Source: Paucimonas lemoignei
Lineage (GTDB): Bacteria > Pseudomonadota > Gammaproteobacteria > Pseudomonadales > Pseudomonadaceae
Assembly (NCBI GenBank): GCA_900475325.1
Contig: LS483371.1
Span: 5,693,501 to 5,757,500 of the forward strand
Reading direction: 5' to 3'
Length of the DNA stretch: 64,000 nucleotides
The notes under the pieces are model-generated. The model had not been told where the DNA came from. It saw only the letters and a program-made list of their open reading frames with translations, and ran no database searches. Every line of letters starts with the position of its first letter. Positions within the stretch are counted from its first letter, which is position 1. A program made the position numbers and the translations under genes. Below are positions 57,306 to 64,000 of the stretch, piece after piece.

Positions 57306-60300
57306 GACGTTTGGAGATTGTGCTCATCGGTCAGAGTCCGACACTGAGTGAGCTGGAAAAAGAACTGCAAAGCCACGGTCATCATCTGCTGCAACTGACG
57401 GGGCAGACGGCCCTGGACAGTTACGCAATCAATCACGCAGCACTGGTGATCGACGATGGCACACTGCAAATCAACACCGCTGCCCCGGCGCACCTGGCGT
57501 TACGGGTGGGTATGAGCAGCGCGCCAGCGAGTGGTTTGCCGAGCCTGGAGATCCTCTGCTGGTACGGTACAACCACGGCGCAACGTTTGATCGATCGCCA
57601 GGCTTTACCCGCTGAACCCTCGGGTAATGGGCGCATGTTGCGGGACGCTGCAGTGAGGGCAGTCGTGGACAGGGCGGCGTTGCACGTAAGCCGCGCCTCC
57701 AGGGATCCGGCTTATCTGGCGACCGTTGCGACTGCCGATCCGCCGCGCAGCGAAAGCCAGTTCGACCTGCAGGCCATTGACCGCACAATGTTCGAACATC
57801 GCTTCAATAACACCGCCAGACCTGATTTGCTCGAAGTAGCGCAGGTGTCGTTGATCAATCGTCTGGACGAGAGCCTGCGCAAGCACGCCGAGCGCATTGC
57901 CCTGACCTTCGGCGACCAGCACATCACTTACCACGAGCTCTACGCGCACAGCGTTGCCATTGAGCACTGGCTGCTGCCGCTGTTGGCCGAGCACAAGGCC
58001 CGCTCGCCATTGGTTGTTGGCATCTGCATGCCAAAATCAGCGGCGCTGTTCGCGGGCGTCCTGGCGATCATGGGATGCGGCGCGGTTTATCTGCCACTAG
58101 ACCCCAGCCAACCCTTGCAAAGACAGCGCTATATGCTGGAGAACTCAGGAGCGGTGGCGCTACTGCATGACGGGACGCATCCACTGGCGAGTGCGGAGTT
58201 TCCTGCACTGGACATCAGTTGCATCGACCTGCGTCTGACAGATCAACGCCTGTTGCGAACCCAGGTGGATACCGAAGCGCCCTGCATGGCGCTGTACACC
58301 TCGGGCACCACCGGGCACCCAAAGGGCGTGCTGCTCAGCCAGCGTAATGTGAGCCATTTCACGGCGTGGTATGCCGAGTATGCGCAGCTGTCAGAGCAAA
58401 GTCGGGTGCTTCAGTTCTCGACGCTGAGCTTCGATTCCTCGGTGATCGATATCTTCCCGACGCTGCTGGCTGGCGCCGAACTGGTGATCGCCAACGAGGA
58501 TCAGCGTCGCGATCCGTCGCAACTGATGGAGTTGCTGGGGCGGGGCATCACCCACGCCTTTGTGCCTCCCGCGTTATTGAGCATCCTGCCGCACGACCAG
58601 CCTCTGGCGCTTGAGCACTTGATGACCGGCGGTGACGTCTGCGAGCCCGATGTGATCGATCGACTGGCCTCAACCTGTAGCTTCCATAACCTGTATGGAC
58701 CCAGCGAAGCCACGGTGTTGATCACTGCAGGGCAATTCCAGCCCGGTAGCAGCAACCGGAATCTAGGTCGTCCGATTGCCAACAGCCGAGTGCTTATTCT
58801 GGATGAGGCCTTGCAGCCGTTGCCGGAGAACACGCCAGGCGAGTTGTTCATCGTCGGGCCTGGCGTCGGAATGGGGTACTTGAACAATCCGGAGCTGACC
58901 GCTGAGCGTTATGTGCAGGTGGCGTTGGCGGGCGGTGAACAGGTTCGCGCCTATAGAACCGGCGATATCGGCAAGTGGACTGAGGACGGGATCGAGCTGT
59001 GTGGGCGCCGGGACAATCAGGTGAAGATTCGCGGCTTCCGAGTCGAGCCGGAAGAAATCGAGCACTGCCTGCGTGGCAGCCATCTGTATCGACAGGTTGC
59101 TGTAGTGATAAACGCTCAACAGCAAATCCTTGCCTTCGTGGCTCAGCCGACGGGGGCCCATGCCGGGCCACCCGGCCTCGTGCTGCGCGCCCATGTCGAG
59201 CCGCTGTTGTCGGACTACATGCGCCCGGTCGCCTACACGCTGTTGCCTGACATGCCTTTCGCAAGCAACGGCAAGGTGGACCGCAAGGCACTGCTGGAGC
59301 TGCCGGTAGAGGTGGCGTCTGACAAGGCGCGACGCTTACCGGCATGCGAGCGGGAAGAACAACTGCTCGATATGTGGGCTGATCTGCTGGAGATGCCGGC
59401 AGGAGATATTTCAACGGATGAAAGCTTTTTCAACCTTGGCGGTCACTCAATCCTGCTCTCTCGGATGCTGCTGGGTATTCGTGAGCGGTTTGGGCGCGGC
59501 GTCCCGATCAATCGCTTCATTGAGGCTCCCACACTTGTCACCCTTGCACGTCTGATTGATGACCACAGCGGCGTTACAGGTTGCGTCAGCCCGCAAGCCC
59601 TGCGAGACGCTGATAGGGAGCTGGCGTTAACCGTGCTGCCTGACAGGCAGTTGGGGGACGTGAGCAAGGTGATAGTCACCGGCGCGAACGGCTTTCTCGG
59701 CGTGCATATCGTTCAGGCTTTACTGGCGCAGGGCGCGAGTGAGGTAGCGTGCCTGATCCGTGAAAGCGCTGAACACAGTGCGAAGGAGCGCTTCGCCCAG
59801 GCACTGCGGGAGAATCGCCTAGAACATCTGGACCTTAGCCGCGTCACCCTCTATGGCGCTGACATCAGCCAACCTCTTCTCGGGCTCAGGCCTGACGTCT
59901 ATGAGCGTCTGGATCGCGAGTTTGGTGTCTTGATCCACAACGCCGCCAATGTGAACCATGTTCAGGACTACGGAGCACTAGCTCCCGACAACGTTGCCCC
60001 TATCTTCGAGTGCCTGCGCCTATGTGAAGGCCGCTGCAAGAAAGTATTCAACTTTGTCTCGACGCTGTCCGCTTCCAGTGCGGTCGCCAGCGATGGCGTG
60101 GTGCTTGAAGAGCCGGCTGCGGCGACCCCGCCGATCTACATAAAAAACGGTTACAACCTGACCAAGTGGGCGGCCGAGCGAATCCTGCGCAGAGCCGTGG
60201 ATATGGGCGTGCGGGTCAATATTTATCGTCCGGGAAACATCAGCTTCAACAGCGTCACCGGTGTTTGTCAGCCTCACAAAAACCGGTTGATGCTGATGTT

Positions 60301-60739
60301 GAAGGGCTCGATGCAACTGGGCCAGGTCCCTGAGTTCGCCATGAACTTTGATCTCATGCCGGTGGACTTTCTCGCGCGATTCATTGGATTCCATGCCAGC
60401 CGTTTCCAGGCCTGCCATGCGGTGTTCAATCTGCATAACCCACAACCCCTGAGCTGGGTCGATTACGTGCATGCCTTTCGCGAGGCTGGAGGTTGTTTCG
60501 AGGTGGTCAGCATCAGCGACTGGCAAAGGCAGCTAGGCCGTGTCGATGGCCAAAATGCTTTGTTTGGGGTGCTCGGTTTCTATCTGGACGGGTTCCAGGA
60601 GGACATCGGTGACATTTCGAAAATCGAGTATGGCAATGCCCAGAGCGGTGTCCGGCGCATGGGCGAGCGTTATCCGCAAAAAACCCGGGCGTTGTTGCGC
60701 AAAGGATGCGCGTATCTAAAAGAAATTGATTTCATTTGA
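57302..60739 (+). CDS. mgoA: MgoA/PvfC-like single-module NRPS (A-T-reductase)
   Basis: A 1145-residue non-ribosomal peptide synthetase. Residues 1-185 are a non-standard N-terminal part. The adenylation domain (about 190-670) shows A3 YTSGTTGHPKG (332-342), the A4 Asp in LSFDSSVIDIF (D378), A5 NLYGPSEAT, A7 YRTGD and A10 NGKVDRK. The carrier domain has the pantetheine Ser at 716 (NLGGHS). The C-terminal thioester reductase has TGANGFLG (793-800) and a Tyr-Lys pair in NGYNLTKWAAE. There is no condensation domain. In this family the enzyme activates Leu or Val and releases it as an aldehyde; the pocket (D378, S379, I382, L464, V/L after 470) is hydrophobic, in keeping with that. Confidence 0.92.
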   Translation: MRRLEIVLIGQSPTLSELEKELQSHGHHLLQLTGQTALDSYAINHAALVIDDGTLQINTAAPAHLALRVGMSSAPASGLPSLEILCWYGTTTAQRLIDRQALPAEPSGNGRMLRDAAVRAVVDRAALHVSRASRDPAYLATVATADPPRSESQFDLQAIDRTMFEHRFNNTARPDLLEVAQVSLINRLDESLRKHAERIALTFGDQHITYHELYAHSVAIEHWLLPLLAEHKARSPLVVGICMPKSAALFAGVLAIMGCGAVYLPLDPSQPLQRQRYMLENSGAVALLHDGTHPLASAEFPALDISCIDLRLTDQRLLRTQVDTEAPCMALYTSGTTGHPKGVLLSQRNVSHFTAWYAEYAQLSEQSRVLQFSTLSFDSSVIDIFPTLLAGAELVIANEDQRRDPSQLMELLGRGITHAFVPPALLSILPHDQPLALEHLMTGGDVCEPDVIDRLASTCSFHNLYGPSEATVLITAGQFQPGSSNRNLGRPIANSRVLILDEALQPLPENTPGELFIVGPGVGMGYLNNPELTAERYVQVALAGGEQVRAYRTGDIGKWTEDGIELCGRRDNQVKIRGFRVEPEEIEHCLRGSHLYRQVAVVINAQQQILAFVAQPTGAHAGPPGLVLRAHVEPLLSDYMRPVAYTLLPDMPFASNGKVDRKALLELPVEVASDKARRLPACEREEQLLDMWADLLEMPAGDISTDESFFNLGGHSILLSRMLLGIRERFGRGVPINRFIEAPTLVTLARLIDDHSGVTGCVSPQALRDADRELALTVLPDRQLGDVSKVIVTGANGFLGVHIVQALLAQGASEVACLIRESAEHSAKERFAQALRENRLEHLDLSRVTLYGADISQPLLGLRPDVYERLDREFGVLIHNAANVNHVQDYGALAPDNVAPIFECLRLCEGRCKKVFNFVSTLSASSAVASDGVVLEEPAAATPPIYIKNGYNLTKWAAERILRRAVDMGVRVNIYRPGNISFNSVTGVCQPHKNRLMLMLKGSMQLGQVPEFAMNFDLMPVDFLARFIGFHASRFQACHAVFNLHNPQPLSWVDYVHAFREAGGCFEVVSISDWQRQLGRVDGQNALFGVLGFYLDGFQEDIGDISKIEYGNAQSGVRRMGERYPQKTRALLRKGCAYLKEIDFI

Positions 60740-60763
60740 GCGATTACCTTCAGGAGAAATGAC

Positions 60764-61240
60764 ATGACCGTTATCAGAACACTTGAACCCGATACCTTGA
60801 TCAAAAACCCCAAGGCTTGCCGTGTGACGTCAGCAGTCGAAATTGAGAGTGACGCACACGGCGTTTGGGCCGTTGTTGGGAATTTCGCGGGCTTTCCCGT
60901 TTTCATTCCTGCGTTGGCGCAATGTGAGGTCACTGGCACCGGGGTGCGTTGCGTTCGCAAGAAGCTGTTCAAGGATGGAAACGTGGTGATAGAACAACTT
61001 AACTCGCATGACGACCACGAGATGTTCATGACGTGGTCTTTGATCTATACCACCTTGAACGTGGGCAATTTGTGGGCGGCTATGACGGTGCACAAGCTGG
61101 GGGACAAGCAGTGTCTTGCGACGTGGACGATTGTCGCCGAGCCCTTAAACGGAGGACCGGAGACCTGGCCTGCGTTTGAAGCATTCCTGCAGGGTTTTGC
61201 AGACGATGCTATGAGCAACGTGCGTAACCTGTTCAATTAA
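60764..61240 (+). CDS. mgoD: MgoD/PvfD-like SRPBCC (polyketide cyclase-like) protein
   Basis: A 158-residue START/Bet v1-fold protein. The core has VTSAVEIESDAHGVWAVVGN and FAGFPVFIPALAQCEV at the N-terminus and ends in the long helix WPAFEAFLQGFADDAMSNVR. AGGAGAAA precedes the ATG, 24 bases after mgoA. Last gene of the mgoBCAD-type operon; it probably acts on a reactive intermediate, but its step is not established. The rRNA operon terminator on the opposite strand lies 32 bases past its stop. Confidence 0.88.
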   Translation: MTVIRTLEPDTLIKNPKACRVTSAVEIESDAHGVWAVVGNFAGFPVFIPALAQCEVTGTGVRCVRKKLFKDGNVVIEQLNSHDDHEMFMTWSLIYTTLNVGNLWAAMTVHKLGDKQCLATWTIVAEPLNGGPETWPAFEAFLQGFADDAMSNVRNLFN

Positions 61241-61271
61241 GCGGCAAACAAAGGCAACCTTTTCCAAGCCG

Positions 61272-61312
61272 CAAAAACAAAACCCCCGATCGCGTTAGCG
61301 ATCGGGGGTTCT
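61272..61312 (-). terminator. Terminator of the rRNA operon (after distal 5S)
   Basis: On the minus strand: AACCCCCGATCGC, loop, GCGATCGGGGGTT, then TTGTTTTTGC. It sits about 11 bases after the last 5S gene and faces the end of mgoD. Confidence 0.9.
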
Positions 61313-61322
61313 GGGATTCAAT

Positions 61323-61437
61323 CTTGACGATGACCTACTCTCACATGGGGAAACCCCACACTACCATCGGCGATGCATCGTTTCACTGCTGAGTTCGGGA
61401 TGGGATCAGGTGGTTCCAATGCTCTATGGTCGTCAAG
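61323..61437 (-). rRNA. rrf: 5S ribosomal RNA, distal copy
   Basis: The minus strand carries the full Pseudomonas 5S sequence, with TGATCCCATCCCGAACTCAG, the GAAACGATGCATCGCCGATG core and the GAGAGTAGGTCATCGTCAAG end. It differs from the proximal copy at least at one position (AGCAGTG versus AGTAGTG). It follows a terminator of the proximal copy by about 55 bases. Confidence 0.96.
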
Positions 61438-61495
61438 AAATTCGGTTGTCGGCTCGTTACCTGAGTAACGCTCCAACTAAATTCTTTGGCTTCTA

Positions 61496-61536
61496 CTAAA
61501 ACAAAACCCCTGAACGCGTAAGCGGTCAGGGGTTTT
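61496..61536 (-). terminator. Terminator between the two 5S genes
   Basis: On the minus strand: AACCCCTGACCGC, loop TTACGCG, TCAGGGGTT, then TTGTTTTAGT. It is a variant of the terminator after the distal 5S. Confidence 0.85.
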
Positions 61537-61546
61537 GGAATTTAAT

Positions 61547-61661
61547 CTTGACGATGACCTACTCTCACATGGGGAAACCCCACACTACCATCGGCGATGC
61601 ATCGTTTCACTACTGAGTTCGGGATGGGATCAGGTGGTTCCAATGCTCTATGGTCGTCAAG
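61547..61661 (-). rRNA. rrf: 5S ribosomal RNA, proximal copy
   Basis: Complete 5S gene on the minus strand with the same landmarks as the distal copy and AGTAGTG in the A-loop region. It is about 156 bases downstream of the 23S 3' end. Confidence 0.96.
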
Positions 61662-61817
61662 AAATTCGGTAGCCGGTTCGTGCCCTTACGGGTACGCCTC
61701 AGCGAATGGGTATGTGATAGGTCGGTATTGTGTGCGAACAAACTTTCGGTTCGTGTCGTCTTCACAGTCACCGCAATCTGGCTTCCTTTCGGAGTCGCAA
61801 ATTGCTTGGGTGTTATA

Positions 61818-64000
<2,183 letters not shown>

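Overview
The window looks like the chromosome of a Pseudomonas of the fluorescens/syringae lineage. The evidence is conserved Pseudomonas gene neighbourhoods (pepP-ubiH, zapA-6S RNA-ygfA, ppx/ppk/hemB, trxA-rho, hitAB), high-GC coding sequence, and many short palindromic REP elements with GTGGGAGCGAGCTTGCTCGC-type, AATTCATT-type and GTAGGAGCTGCCGAAGGC-type arms, mostly arranged as inverted pairs (REPINs). The species cannot be fixed from the sequence alone.

Layout. 1-0.94 kb: the 3' end of an unrecognised gene, followed by a REP-rich tandem repeat. 0.94-4.8 kb: a polar amino acid ABC transporter operon with a divergent FadR-type regulator and its likely operator. 5.1-6.9 kb: trxA and rho. 7.3-12.7 kb: ubiD with a flavin reductase, a PagP-like outer-membrane protein, chaC and glpT. 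13-16.7 kb: two tandem TonB-C-terminal-domain proteins, a quinone oxidoreductase, a FliL-like protein, an EVE-domain protein and a 50-residue membrane protein. 16.8-22.8 kb: ygfA, 6S RNA, zapA, a ZapB-like coiled coil, ygfB, pepP and two ubiquinone hydroxylases. 23-27.6 kb: an iron(III) ABC transporter (hitAB) and gcvT-gcvH without gcvP. 27.6-32.6 kb: a DUF2388 protein, NfeD/QmcA, an orphan GspE-type ATPase, and an ACT-domain protein divergent from an Lrp-type regulator. 32.8-39.3 kb: ppx, ppk, hemB, a DedA protein and elbB. 39.6-43.4 kb: a codB-pucR-codA cytosine operon. 43.6-50.4 kb: a UPF0178 protein, a cytochrome c/FTR1 iron permease fusion with a Fur box, a candidate Rsm-type sRNA, a mechanosensitive channel, a YdgA-like protein and a HAD phosphatase. 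50.4-54.8 kb: an accessory stretch with a truncated BrnA-like antitoxin, LysR, an orphan ABC ATPase, an MFS transporter and a GntR regulator. 55.5-61.2 kb: a four-gene operon matching mgoBCAD (pvf), which makes diazeniumdiolate-type signal molecules (leudiazen family). 61.3-64 kb: the end of an rRNA operon read on the minus strand, with two 5S genes and the 3' three quarters of 23S.

The most interesting items are the mgo/pvf operon beside the rRNA operon, a strongly GGA-rich hairpin RNA candidate at 46.2-46.4 kb that could sequester RsmA, two separate places where the 3' end of a gene has been tandemly duplicated together with a REPIN, a REPIN in which both arms carry the same extra palindromic segment, and the absence of REPs over about 13 kb that include the mgo operon.
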